DNA of 64,000 nucleotides from Cervus elaphus (taxonomy: Eukaryota; Chordata; Mammalia; Artiodactyla; Cervidae), in contig NC_057817.1 in NCBI RefSeq assembly GCF_910594005.1, positions 32,093,001 through 32,157,000 of the forward strand, given 5' to 3'. Shown here in pieces: positions 44,620 to 57,800 of the stretch. The notes beneath the pieces are model-generated. The model did no database searches and had not been told where the DNA came from. It saw only the letters and a program-made list of their open reading frames with translations. How positions within the stretch are numbered: the first letter of the stretch is position 1; every line of letters starts with the position of its first letter. Both the position numbers and the translations under genes were made by a program.

Positions 44620-45850
44620 TCTAGAAAGCCGGGGGCGGGGCGCGCGTCTCCTTCCAAAACCCTCAGTGAAGAATGGGACCAGTTACGCCGCTGGCGCCGG
44701 GGGAATAGCTGACCAGGAGCCACTGTCTCTGCGCCGCCTCAGAAGCAGGAGAAAGGCGAAGAGGGGGCGCTGGGCCACTGGCGCGGCGGCGGGAACTGAG
44801 GCCCAGGGAGGCGATGGCTCTCCACACACAGCCGGCCTGGGACTCCGGAACCGCGGGGGGGCGAGGCCTTCTAACATCCCCTCCTCCCGGAGCTCGGCCC
44901 CGACTCCAGCCCCCACCGTCCGCGGGCGCCGTCCTTCCATTCCAGCCTCAACTTCCCCACCCGTGCCGGGGGTGTGCGTGCGTGTGTAGGGCGGGGAGAA
45001 GGCGGCGGATGGGCTGCGTGCCTAGGCGCGCTGCGGTGGGAGGCTGGGCAGCGGGATTCCCTCCGGGAAAATGGCCCAGTCCCTCCCCCAGCCTGTTCGA
45101 GACCCTGAACCGAAACAGGAGGCAGGGCGCCCCCGGCCGGGAAGCGGCCCCAGCCCGGATTTCCCTCCCGGGTGGGGCCGCAGTGACTCACCCCCTCCCC
45201 CCTTCCCCCCGTTTCCTTGTTTGCGTTTCTCTTCCCGGCCGCATGGCGGCCCTGCCCCGCAGCCCCTACCCCGCCAGCCCCGCCGCCGCCGCCGCCGGGC
45301 ACACACTCCCGGGGCGCTCCGGCCCCCGGGCTTTCTCGAGGCCAAGGTTCCCGCCAGCTCCCGGTACCCGGGGCTCCGACTCCGCCCCCTGCCGGAGCCC
45401 GCCCCCTTCCCTGCCCGAGCGCCCGGCGCGTCCTCCCTGCCCCCTCCGGTCGGCCCGGGAGGGGAAGGGGGCGGGCCGCGCAGGGGGTGTGACAGCTCCC
45501 GACCGGATCAGTGCCAGCTGCGGCCTCGCTTCAGCGCCCGGTGCCAGCTGGCTCTTTCGTTTGGGACGGAGGGGAGGCTCGGGGTTCCTTGTCGCTGGGG
45601 GCGGGGGTGACGTTGTCCCCCCACCAAGCCCCCAGTTCTCCCCCAACCCGAGACGAGCCTTTCCACCCAGCCTGGCTGGGGCTGCCTTGGAAGCGGCTCC
45701 AGCTACGCATTGGTCTGCTCACTTCGCCGGGGACTTACAGGCCGGGGGCACACAGTGGCTCGTTGTGGGGCGGGCGGGTGCTCCCGCCGCCCCCTGCCTT
45801 CTGCTAGAGCCTCCGGGGCTGTGCGAGCTTGAAGGAGGAACATGAAGGTG
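44620..45850 (+). promoter_or_regulatory. RAPGEF3: CpG-island promoter and 5'UTR region of RAPGEF3
   Basis: About 1.2 kb of very high GC with dense CpG, including (CCG)n near 45280 and several GGGCGGG/GGGGCGG boxes, and no TATA box. It runs into the first coding exon, whose ATG is at 45842. The transcription start must lie in or near this island, but I cannot fix it. Confidence 0.8.
45842..45847 (+). CDS. RAPGEF3: RAPGEF3 exon 1 coding end (MK)
   Basis: Only ATG AAG is coding before the donor gtgggt. A at -3 gives a good start context. Spliced to exon 2 it reads MKVGWPGES, the known N-terminus of long EPAC1. The 5'UTR part of this exon lies in the CpG island. Confidence 0.9.
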
Positions 45851-48800
45851 GGTAAGGTGGGGTGGGGGCGGGGGAGGAGGAGCAGGGAGGAAGCTGACAC
45901 GGTGGGGGAGTTGGGGTGGGAGACAGAGGCTTGGTCCAGGGTGAGGAAGGAGGAGAAAAGAAGGGTTTGAGCTGAAGCTGCGTTTCTCGGGGATCCAGTG
46001 AGTCCAGAGCTCCATACTGGGAGTTGGTGGAGATCCCTGCAGGTCCATGGTCGGTGGGGTGGGGCAGAATTCCAAAGAAGGGCCTGATCTTTGGTACGCC
46101 GCCGGCTGGAGACCCCTAAGTGCGCCAGACCGGCAGGCCCCAGTGAAGGTCTTCCTGTCCCTCCCCCGGCTCCTGGCAGGGGCGCAGCACCTCCGCCTGA
46201 CCAGTCCAGAGGATTCGAAGGAAGTGCTTCTGCCTGGGGCGGCCGGGCCGTGCTTTGGTCCAGCTGCCCCGGACCCAGCCTCATGGCAGGCTGCCTTCCT
46301 CTTCCCATCACAGGTGGGCTGGCCAGGTGAGAGCCGCTGGCAGGTGGGCCTGGCTGTGGAGGGCAACTCAATTCTGGGAGCACCGCCGTTGGGAGGCCTC
46401 CCCGACGTGGTGCCGGAGGGGACGCTGCTCAACATGGTGCTCAGGAGGATGTACCGGTCCCGAAGCTGCTCTTACCAGCTGCTGCTCGAACACCAGCGCC
46501 CCAGCTGCATCCAGGGGCTGCGCTGGGTGAGTCCCATCCCCTTCCCCGGCCAGGGCCAGGCCCCCCTGGGCTGGAGGGGGCCCCGACTGGGAGGGCGAGC
46601 ATGCTGCTGGTGGTCCAGCTTGCTCTTCAGGCATGGGGGATACACCTGGGGTGGACAGCCGGGCAGGCAGTCTGGCTGCAGTGTGTGGGTGGCTTACACA
46701 ACTGCGTTGTGTATGCGTGTGGTGCCCAAGTCCCCCTATTCAGGCATGTGGCAAAGGGGAAAAGAACTTGTCACTTCCGTGTGGCTTGAGTTAGGCGCTC
46801 GTGTGTTCTTCAGGTGGGGGTGGAAGACATGTATGAAATACAGGGGTCAGGTCAAGTGCTGGGGAGGTAAGCTTGGTACTATTCTTTAAACATCACTGTG
46901 GCAGCATTCTCGTTTAGTGAGAGTGAACTGCGTGGAGTGTGCGTCTTGATCTGGGGTGAAGTGGTCATGTGAACGTTGCTTGGCATCGGCTTGGAGGGGC
47001 TCAGGGGAGAATTCTGAGAAGTTTGGAGACTCTGAGATGAACAGAGCTCCCTTTGCCAGTGAAGAACATCTCTGGAGCTGCAAGAATGAAGGAAAGAGAA
47101 GTGTGTGTTGGGTGGGCGGGGAGATGGTGGATGGTGGGCAGGATATGGTTGCAGGATCCAAAACAGCAGAGAAGCTCTCCCCAATCACCCAGACTTAATA
47201 GAGTTTCTTCACCTGAGCTCTGGTGTGTGTTTGGGACGTGTGTGCAGGTGGGTGTGGGGAGGGCACCGGGGCAAAGGGGTGGAGTTGGATTAGGTGATAG
47301 GGTTGGGAGAACCCCTCTCTTAGGAGCAAATTCTTTTTTGAGTAGAATGACCACCACCTTCTGCCTCCTTCTTCCGACCTCACCCATTTATATATTTACC
47401 AAATACTGCCATTTATATTTACCAAATGTACCAAAATATGAAGCTGAGTTGAGAAAACCAAGGCCCACCAAGATAATGGGGTCCCCCTTGCAATGGGAAG
47501 TGAGAGGAGAATCTAGGTGTCAGTCCCCAGCTGTCCTCCATCCCCTCCCTCCCTCGGTCCTCCTGAGAAGGGGCCTCATGGGCCTGTGTCCTGCTCCAGA
47601 TGGCACTCTGGAGGGGGCAGGGGAGCCAGGGTCTTTCTGGCCTTAGCTGTTTGCCCCCCCCACCCCCCACCCCAGGTCACTGGCCGTAGCTACTGCTTGG
47701 AGCCAGTGGGCTGGAACCCTCCCTCACTCCTTCCCTCTCAGGCTATAATTACTTGTGCATTTCCTGTCCCTTGCCTGGCTTGTAGAGGCTAGGTGGGGAG
47801 TCGGGGGAAGGTCAGGGGCCAGGACAATGAGGTCACTGGAGGATCCCCTGGGACCCAAAGTAAGGGAGAGAGTGAAGGCGGCTGCTAGGCTGTCTCCTCA
47901 CTCCCTCGGTCCCAGAATTGAAGGGCTGGTATGCGTGCGGAGGCCAGAAAGGTGGGGGTGAGGATCAGTGGAGTGAGAGATGGAGTCAGAGGCGCAGAAA
48001 TGAGGCCCCTCCCCCACCAGGTGTGTGTGCACGAATTGATGATTAGAGGGAACTTAGATTTTTAGGGCTCGAGGCAGGGGCCACATCCTCTCCTGAGGAC
48101 CGTCTCTGGGGAGTAGGGGTGAGGTGGTTTCAGCCCATTGTGTCTGTGTTTAAGAGACTCTGGGTCCCTGTGAAGCTATTAATTCTCACCTCTGGGATGA
48201 TGCCTTTGGCTGAGGGGGCTCGTGTGAGGGAACAAGTGGCCGGCAGGGAGTGTGCATACACAGGGCGATGGGTGGATGTTGTAAGGAGGTGGAGCCCAGG
48301 GTCCCAGGAGGACAGTGCTGGGAGTTACCCAGGCCATGGCCACCTTTAGAAAACTGAGAGGGAAATCCATCAACCTCCTGAGGTCTGAAGAGAGCACTTT
48401 CTGTTCCCATTAGATCAGATCAAGAGAAAATTAAAGCAGGTTACATCAGGAGACCCTGAGGTTTGACACGGGAAGGACTTAACAACCATGGCAAAGCTGA
48501 TGCTGGAATAGGGTGGAAGAACGTCTCCTTTGATAAACATTAGGGGTACATGAGATCGTATCGATGTCTGGGAGCCAACACAGAAACCAATCTGTCTAGA
48601 GGCAGGGGCAAGGTCAGGATGACCTCTGGTGGGTCCCCTGAACTTAGAGAACCCTGAGATGCTACTCTTTGAGTGATTGTTTTGGGAGCGGTGGCTCTAT
48701 TCTCTAACTCAGAAAACATGCTTTCATTCAACCTGTCCAAATAATGGAAGTAGCTAGTGTTTGTGCAGTATTTATATCCAAAGTGCTATTATGAGCTTTA

Positions 48801-51800
48801 ATCACATCAAATAATCTCACAGAAGCCCTGAGAGATAGCTACTAAATGATAGCCATCATTTCATTTTATAGATGCAAAAGCAGAAGCCCAGAGAGGCTAA
48901 GTGACAGTCTAGGGTTACACAGCTGCTAAGAGACAAACTGGACTTGGGTCCGAGACAGTCTGGCTGCAGAGTTCAAGTGTGTGGTGCATTTTCTCTTGCT
49001 ACAGAAGGTACCACTGACACTCCAGAACCTCACCTGCCTCATGCATCCTTTCCCAGTCCCATCGCACACAGCCCTGGCCCAAGACCCTAGCCGTGGCCTA
49101 AGGGAACTGGTCTGACGGGTCCCCATGTGGCTGTCTGGCTCTGTGCCTGCCCCTCCAGTGTGACTTGGACACTCAGTGACAGGGAGGGGGTGGTGCAGGC
49201 CATGACGCTGTGCAGGGAAACTAACTAGGAGCTCTTCTTCCACCCTGAGCCCTTCCTGTCCAAACCTGATAGGAGGTGGTGGATGAGGGCCTCCCCTGTA
49301 CCCACACCAGCCACTGCTTTTGGCTGACACTCGGGGGCATCAGATCAGGTACAGCATCAGTCAAAGTACAGCATTTCTTGCACCGTGTCCAGGTGATAGC
49401 TGCCCATCATGAAAGAATACTTATATTAAGTTACCATTGAGTAAGTAATTACTGCAAAGCAAGCATGGCTTTGAATGCTCCATATTATTAATTAACTCAT
49501 TTGATCCTCAAAATTACTCTATGGGATAGGTACTGTTGCCACCAACCCCATGTTATAGACGAGGAAGCTGAAGCACAGAGAGCTTTATAAGCAGCCCAGC
49601 GTCACACAACAAGCTGGTAGTTGGGGAACCAAGATTTGAACCCAGGCACCTGACTCCAGAGCCCACACACCTGACCGCAGTCCCTAAATAGGACCCCCAC
49701 CCTGATCCCAGGAGGCCCCCATGCACAGGGGACCATGGACATGGACCCCATGGCAGGGGTTCAGAGGGACTGTGATGACACACATACGGAACTTCGTCTA
49801 ATCCAGGATTTTTCAAACTTCCCTGCCCGTGGAACATTCCTGAGGACAGAATTTACCACCTCCGAGTCCATAGCACATAATGGGGGAGGCCCAGCACCGT
49901 GGAGGCTCCATGGGAGATGGTAGGGCTTAGTGGCTAAGATCATGGGCTTTGGAATCAGATGGGCACAGGGTGAATTCTGGTGCCCCTATTTACCAGCTTG
50001 AAAAGGGCAGGTTACATAACCTCTGTGCCTCCTTTTCTCTAGCCAGGAAACAGGAGACAAACACCTACTTCTGGTTCAGCGTTGATAACAATTATTCCAG
50101 TAGGATCTTACATTTCTAAGCAGTTGTGTGACTCTGGGCAAGTTACTTCATCTCTCTGGGCTCCTGCTGCTTTTTTTGGGAAAATAAGAGGGATGCCTTC
50201 AGGTCTCTTCCTCAGCTCTGATGGGCCAGCGTTCCAGCTCTGAGCCTCCTGCGCGTCCCCTGGGGCAGGACAGGAAATGGTTGAAGCGAGGCCTGCGGAT
50301 CTGAGATCTGAGTCTTGACCAGACTGGCCATGTGACCGGGCACCTCCCCTCCTGATGTGCCCTCCAGGGTCAGAATAATACCAGGAAGGGAATGTGTGCT
50401 GGAGCCTGGGTCCTGGGCACCGAGGGGCGCTGGGGGGACTGGGGCCACCTGGGTACTCTGACATGAGCAACAACAAGTCATTAGCTCTTGGCACTGTTTG
50501 TTCCAACACAGGAGGCTGGCCGGGTAGCATTCCTGCCCTTCCTCCCTCCTTGGCTCCTCCTCTTTTCCTGTCCTATCGCTGAGTCTCCAGGGCCATGTCT
50601 GGCACTAGGATGGGCCCCATGACTGGGGTAAGGATACCTTTGGGACACCTAGTGACTTCCGCCCGGTGTTGGGCCAGGCGCCTACGCATGTCGGACCTCA
50701 GGCCTCTGCCTGGCACACAGTGGGAAGATGCTGGGTCCGGGGGAGAGGGCTCTGGCCCCAGACCAGGTCCTCTTCAGGCCCTGAGTGCTGATGGGGAGGC
50801 TGCGGAGAGAAGGAAGGGGAGGGAGAGGAAACAGGCAGGTGTACCCGGTGGAGTGAGACCAAGAATGTAAGCACTTCTGGTAGGAGCTCGAGTTTATCCC
50901 TGGCTGTCTGGCTATGTGTCTGAGTTACCAGGGCACATCACCTCTAGAGTTTTGTTTCTTGATTAAGTCAAGGAGGACTGACCTTGCCTGCTCTGCCTGC
51001 TTCCCGTCTGAACCTATTCTCTGTGAAGTCGGATGAAATCACGAGAAAGACATAGTGTATGAACTGTCCAGTGCCTGCCTTTGGGGGGGCTCCTAGAGGG
51101 TAGGGCATCCTGCTCAGGGGTGTTCACAAATTCCAGTTCTCAGGTGGCAGGAGGAGAGGAGCATTGGAAGCTTTTATGGCCGACATCCCAGGGCGAACAG
51201 GCCTGCGAGTTCTGGATGGCCCGATAGATGCCAAGGGCAGGGAAATCTTGTTCACCAATGATTCTACATAAACGCCGTTTCTGGAGCCATCCCATGTACT
51301 GCCAGGTCTGACTCACGTTTGCAGGGTTAGGGACTAGCAGCAGCATCGAGGAGAATAAAGGGCCTTCCAGCAGGCAGCCCGCCCTGTGCTTCACAGATGA
51401 GTAATAATATCTAACGTGTACACACAACTATATGTATATGCCAGTCAGTGCTTTAAACATTTGATCTCTATTAACTCAGGTAATCCTTTCCAAAGCTTGA
51501 GTCGTTATTATGAATGTTTTATAGATTTATAGGCAGGGAGAGATTAAATCATGTATTCAGGGTTACATAGGAGCAGGGATTGGAACCCAGGAGTCGGCTC
51601 CAGGGTTTGTGTCTTTAACTGCCAGGCTGCATCGAGGCCCACAGAAGGCAGGAGGTTTGTCTGTAGTCCTGTGACTGGGGACCGACCCTGGCTCGGCATC
51701 AGGCCATGGGCCTCCGGACCTCTTGAGCTGCTTACTTCCTGGCCTTCTTATCTTACATCCCCATGCTCCCCCGGCTCCACTGTGCCCCTCCCCTACATGC

Positions 51801-54800
51801 TGAATTACCTGGATGCCTGGGCACACTGGGCCCTGAGGAGGCAGAGCTGGGACCTTATCCCTGGGGATGCGCTGATGGAGTCATGAAGGAAGACATGGGT
51901 CTAGTAATAGGGCTGCAGGGTGGCGATGAGGCAGATGCCTGGCATATGGGGGGGTACCCAGTGAGTCTTTGTTGAACCGTTACCTAAATGAATGACTGGA
52001 GTCAAGAACTGGGCTGGGGCTGGGAGTCGTGGTAGAGGGGCCCGAGAGCTGGGTTTCAAGGCCCGGCACTAACACTCAGACTCCCCCTGCCTTCAGACAC
52101 CACTTACCAGCAGCGAGGAGTCCCTGGATTTCAGTGTGAGCCTGGAGCAGGTATGAGTCCAGAGGGGCGGGGCTGGGAGGGGGCCCGCACACCTGGACTC
52201 AGGTCTTGAGCCAGCTGGCTGTGCCTCCCTCCTCCAGGCCTCCACGGAGCGGGTGCTCAGGGCAGGAAAGCAGTTGCATCGACACCTCCTGGCTAACTGC
52301 CCCAACCTCATCCGAGACAGAAAGTACCACCTCCGGCTCCACCGGTGAGTGGCGGCCCTGGCTGCCTCCTTGCCCACCTCCCCGCCACCCCCAGCAGTTT
52401 TCTCTCCTTTTCACTCTGTCCAGGCTCTGGACCCAGCCTTGCTGCTAGCTCTAGAAGGTGCCATTCGGATGGAGTTCCTCCCTCCCCTCTCTCCCTCCTG
52501 CCTTCTGATCTCCTTTCCCTGCCCTGTCCCCTTCCCCTCCCAGGCAGTGCTGCTCCGGCCGGGAGCTGGTGGATGGGATCCTGGCCCTGGGGCTGGGCGT
52601 CCACTCCCGGAGCCAAGCCGTGGGTATCTGCCAGGTGCTCCTGGATGAAGGCGCCCTCTGCCATGGTGAGCCTGAGCCCTGGGTGGGTGGGTGCCCAGTG
52701 TCAGGCAGTCCTGGGGAGCAGGCCTGTGCTGGGCATCTGAGTGGAAGCCTCATACCTATGTGGCCTCAATTTCCTCTCCTCCCCTACGCCTGGGCCTCTG
52801 CCCCACAGTGAAACACGACTGGGCCTTCCAGGACCGAGACACCCAGTTCTACCGTTTCCCTGGGCCGGAGCCAGAGCCTGTGGGCATCCATGAGCTGGAG
52901 GAGGAGCTGGTGGAGGCTCTGGCCCTGTTGTCCCAGCGGGGGCCTGATGCCCTGCTCACGGTAGCGCTTCGAAAGCCGTAAGTGGGTGAAACCCTGCTCT
53001 CAGACTCCGTAGTTTCCCCCTGAGGGGGAGTGAGCCTCGACTTCTTGTGGAGGAATAGGACCCTGGTGAGACCCAAGGCCTGAACTCTGGTCTGCACCTG
53101 CCACGGACATGCCGTGTGATCTCGAGCCCTCCTGCCCCCTCTGAACCTGGTCCTTCCTCTGTAACTGAGGCCTGTGGCCTCCAGTGACCCTGCCCCCTCT
53201 GAGAAGCATCCGTGGCCAAGACAGTTGTGGCAGGTCTGGGTTCAAATTCCAATTCCACTGGCTACTAGCTCTATGTCCTTGGGTCTCTGCTGGCCAGCTT
53301 CCTCTTCTGTCAAAGGATAACGATAGCCCACATCATGGGTTGTTGTGAGGGTGGGATGAAGTCATATGTAAAGTGCTTGGCCCAGTGTCTGGAGCATGGT
53401 GTACTCCCATCAAAGGCTGGCCCGTTATTGATAAACAGCCCTGGCCGGCCCAGGCTGAGTGGGTGCTGTGGCTCCCCGCACCTGGCTCATAGTTCATCAT
53501 TTCTTCCTGGTCCCCTTTGCCCGCAGCCCTGGTCAGCGCACAGACGAGGAGCTGGACCTCATCTTTGAGGAGCTGCTGCACATCAAGGCCGTGGCCCACC
53601 TCTCGAACTCGGTCAGCCCCTGGCCCCGCCCCACCTTGCCCTCCCCCAAACCTCCCGTCCTGTGACCCCTGCCAGGCCAGAAGACACCCCCCTCCCCTTC
53701 CACCTGTGGCCTGGAGACTTCAGCCTGATGTCTTGTCCCCAGCATGCCATCCTTGTCCGAAGGCCCTTCTGGCTCTCTCTGCCCATTTCTTCCCCTGCTT
53801 TGTCTCCTGCTGAATCCCAGGTCACCTGACCTCATCACAGCTCTGTCCCCCCCAAAGCATGCGTGGCTTTGGACCTGACCTCCTCCCCTGGCCCCTCGTC
53901 CCCGGACTCACCTCCCTGACTCTCGTCCCCCTGCCCACAGGTGAAGCGGGAACTGGCTGCAGTCCTGCTCTTTGAACCGCATAGCAAGGCAGGAACTGTG
54001 TGTAAGTCCTGCCTGGACGTGGGCGGAGGCCACAGGGAAGAAGCGATGGGTGCCTGGGGCATGTCTGATCTGTGCTGCTTCTCTCAGTGTTCAGCCAGGG
54101 GGACAAGGGCACCTCGTGGTACATTATCTGGAAGGGTTCGGTCAACGTGGTGACCCATGGCAAGGTGAGTCTGCCCCCCGTGCCCAGCCCCTGGGGCGGA
54201 GCTGGTCACTGGTCCTTGTCCTCGTGGGCAGTGCCTTTAATGGCCCCAAGGCTGCCAGTCTCTCAGGTCCCCTCCTGCTTCGGTGGCTCTGGGTCTGTCC
54301 CGGTGAGGGCTGGGGGCTGGGCTGTAACTCGGGCCTGGCTGCAGGGCCTGGTGACCACCCTGCATGAGGGAGACGACTTCGGACAGCTGGCTCTGGTGAA
54401 CGACGCACCCCGGGCAGCCACCATCATCCTGGGGGAAGACAACTGTCATTTCCTTCGCGTGGACAAGCAGGACTTCAACCGTATCATCAAGGTGCTGCTG
54501 CTGGGGGTGGGGAGGGCAGGGACACGTGTCAGGAGAAGTGGTGTGGGGCAAGGAGGAGGGACCAGACGGAGGCTTTGAGGGGCAGGGAGAGGTCGGAGGT
54601 GGAAACCTTGGGGATGGTGGCCGGAGGCGGGAGCCCAACTCTGGATGTGTGAGGAGGTGCGTGGCACGCAGAGGAGGTTCAGCGAGCCCTGGGAACCCTG
54701 GCTCTGGTGGGAGACCAGGGGTGAGGTGACAGAGGGCTTGGGGGTCTAGGGTGCAGGGGGAGGCAGCCTGATGGAGAGTGGGATCCACTGAAGGAGCGCT

Positions 54801-57800
54801 GGGAGGGATGGGCTGGAGGAGGGGCTCAGGCTGGGCGATAGTCAGCAGTGAGGGACACATCTAAGGTCGTGGGCATCGACTGGGGAGGGAGAAGGGCTGC
54901 GGGTCCTTGTGGGAGCCTTGTGGGGCTCGGAGTTGGGAATGGGGGAGGCAGAGGGAGAGGCCCTAGATTGGGGAAAGGAGTTGTGGTTGTGTATTGAGCA
55001 TCAGGTGTGACTTGTTCTCCAGGATGTGGAAGCAAAGACCATGAGGCTGGAAGAACATGGCAAAGTGGTGTTAGTGCTGGAGAGAACCTCCCAGGGCACT
55101 GGCCCTTCTCGTCCCCCAACCCCAGGCAGGAACCGGTAACACACCCGCCATGCCACCTCTCCATACCATCTCTGTTGCCCACCTTCTCTCCTTCTGTTTC
55201 CCGGGCTTTACTCCCTTCTCTGTGTCATACACCTGCCCACAGAGGGTGGAGAGGCCTCCAGGGATTAAGATGCATCCCCCGAGTTAGTTCCCCCTCCGCC
55301 ACATGGGGGTGGGCAGAGGGCTGGCAAATAGGGATGAGTGATAGGATTGATTCTTGATGTCTGCCCCAGCTGCGGGAGGGGGAGTCGGGGCTCAAGTGCT
55401 ATGGACCGGCTGTTTCTGCCAGGTATACGGTGATGTCTGGCACCCCAGAGAAGATCCTAGAACTTCTGTTGGAGGCCATGCGGCCTGACTCCAGCGCTCA
55501 TGACCCAACAGGTAGGGGCGGGAGACACCCTGCCTGGTTTCTGACTCAGAGAGCGGTCAGCACCGCCTGGGAGAGGGCCAGGCACCGTGCATCTGACCTC
55601 ATCAGGAGCTTGATCAGTCTCTTTGGTCAGCGGGCCGGAAGTTTTCATTCCTGTGTTCTTGGCTTGTGTGGGGAGTGCTGTGACAGGGACTGGATGTTGC
55701 TGTTCCCTGGCCCGTGGCGGGGTTGGTAAAGAGGATGCCCCGGTTATGCATATACTTGAGGTCAGGAGACTTGACCGCTGAGTCCCTCACCTGTCCCCTG
55801 TCCCTGCCTCACAGAGACATTCCTCAGTGACTTCCTCCTGACCCACAGCGTCTTCATGCCCACTGCTCAGCTCTGCGCTGCCCTCCTGCACCAATATCCT
55901 TCCAGCCCCAGGGGTGGGGACGGTGTGTGGAACGGGGAGGAGGGATGCCCCCGCAACACGGCTGTACTGAACCCTCCAGGCCCAGCCCCTTCACGGGCTC
56001 CGGGTGTCCTGCCCTCCTGTGCCCGTTCCTGGGGGTGGTGGGTGGTCCTGTTGGACACTGCGGTTCCCTTGACTGGGACCCACCTTCCACGCGGAGCCCG
56101 CGGGGGGCAGCGAGCAGGAGCGCAGCTCCTACATCTGCAACAAGAGGCAGCAGATCCTGCGGCTGGTCAGTCAGTGGGTGACCCTGTACGGCCCTATGCT
56201 CCGCACCGACCCTGTGGCCACCAGCTTCCTCAAGGTACCTGGGAGCCAGGCGGGGCTGGGCCAGGTTGCCCGGGATGGACACGGGGGTCTCAGTGAACCT
56301 TGGCTTCCCCCCCAGAAACTGTCGGACCTGGTGAGCAGGGACGCCCGGCTTAGCAACCTGCTGCGGGAACAGTGGCCAGAGAGGCGGCGACACCACAGGT
56401 GATGCTTTGGCTCAAGTGAGCTTGTCACGGGCGGGCAGGATGGGCAGTGCGGCAGGAGCTGGGAGCCCCGGCTTGGGGGGGCGAACACGTGGCTTAAATC
56501 CAGGCTGCATCTCTGCAGCTGTGCCGCCCTGAGCCCGTTACCCCACCCCCACCCACACCCCCAGGGCTTCGGCTGCTGCCTGTAAAACCCCGTGCTGGCT
56601 CACTTGCCTAGTCCTGCTCATCTCAGTGCACGTCCTCCCCAGTCTCTTGCTCTGCACCCTCCCATCACGCGTCCGTCCATGCTCAGGCAGCCCGCGGTCA
56701 TTTGTGTCATCCTCCCACCGCCCCGCACACCTGCGCTGCTCACTGGCTCCTACCTATTGCTGAGCACCCTTGGTGCCAGCTTCCGCCTGCTCCACCCAGT
56801 CAAGTTCCCAGCCTTTACCTCGCGCTCCCAGACCTTCCCGCCCTCCCAGGCCTCCCGTGGGGGGCAGCTGGGGTTCGGGGAGAGCTCACATGTGGCCTCC
56901 CTGAGCTGACACCACACTGGGTCTCTTTCTCCCTGGAGCTCCTTCCCTCCCCTGCTGGCCTGGGGAAATCGTAGGATCCAGGGGCTGGATTTCAAGTCGT
57001 GCCTGTTCTGGGTCATCCTCTCCAAGTCTGCCAACCTCTGAGCCTCTGGTGACAGTGGGGGGCATCCAGAGCCTGGGCACCCCTCCGCTCTTGAGCCTGC
57101 ATCGTCCTGCCTGCTGGGGAATCCTGCCCCCAGCCTCACCTCCCTCTCACTTGCTCCACAGGTTGGAGAACGGCTGTGGGAACACGTCTCCTCAGATGAA
57201 GGTGTCCGTCCCGAGTGGGCTCCTCGCGCCTCTGCTAGGCCCCTGATTTCCCCCTCCTCCAAGGACCTCCAGGCCCCTCTGCATGGGAAGGTCCCCCTCA
57301 AACACAGGCACATCCTTGGTCTGGGTTAGGTGATCATGGAGCTCGGGCTGCGTATGACACTGGGGCTGGGCCTTGCAGGAGACAGAGGTCTAAGGTCACT
57401 CCTCCCCACCCCCACAAGGGGTTTTATTCCATCTGGTCCATATTCAAGCTAAGTTGCTTTAGTCATGTCCAACTTTTTGTGACTCCATGGACTGTAGCCC
57501 GTCAGGCTTCTCTATCCATGGGATTCTCCAGGCAAGAATACTGGAATGGGTTGCCATGCCCTCCTCCAGGGGATCTTCCTGGAGGTCTCTGACCCAGGGA
57601 TTGAACCCACATCTCTTTTGTCTCCTGCATTGGCAGGCGGGTTCTTTACCACTAGTGCCCCCTGGGAAGCCCACTCATGCTCACAGCTCGGGCCAGTTAG
57701 CAGTTTCCCACCTGGCAGGTCAGGGCTGGTGCCTGGAGGCATCTCTGAAACCCCGGGGGTCCTGGGGGCCAGTGCCATCCCCAGCAGTGGGCTGGGAGAG

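Larger units (their letters stand above)
46527..52096 (+). other. RAPGEF3: RAPGEF3 intron 2 (5.6 kb)
   Basis: The longest RAPGEF3 intron in the window. It holds only ancient MIR/L2-type repeats (48745-48960, 49430-49700, 49930-50170, 51400-51620) and no young ruminant SINE. No alternative first exon could be identified. Confidence 0.8.

Noticed and set aside
44814..45845. A 343-codon open frame across the RAPGEF3 CpG island
   Set aside because: It is in a different frame from the real ATG at 45842, is Pro/Arg/Ala-rich as expected from GC-rich DNA without stops, and shows no domain. It is best explained as promoter and 5'UTR.
46047..46889. A 280-codon open frame around RAPGEF3 exon 2
   Set aside because: Only 46314-46526 is supported as an exon; both ends of the frame are intron read-through.
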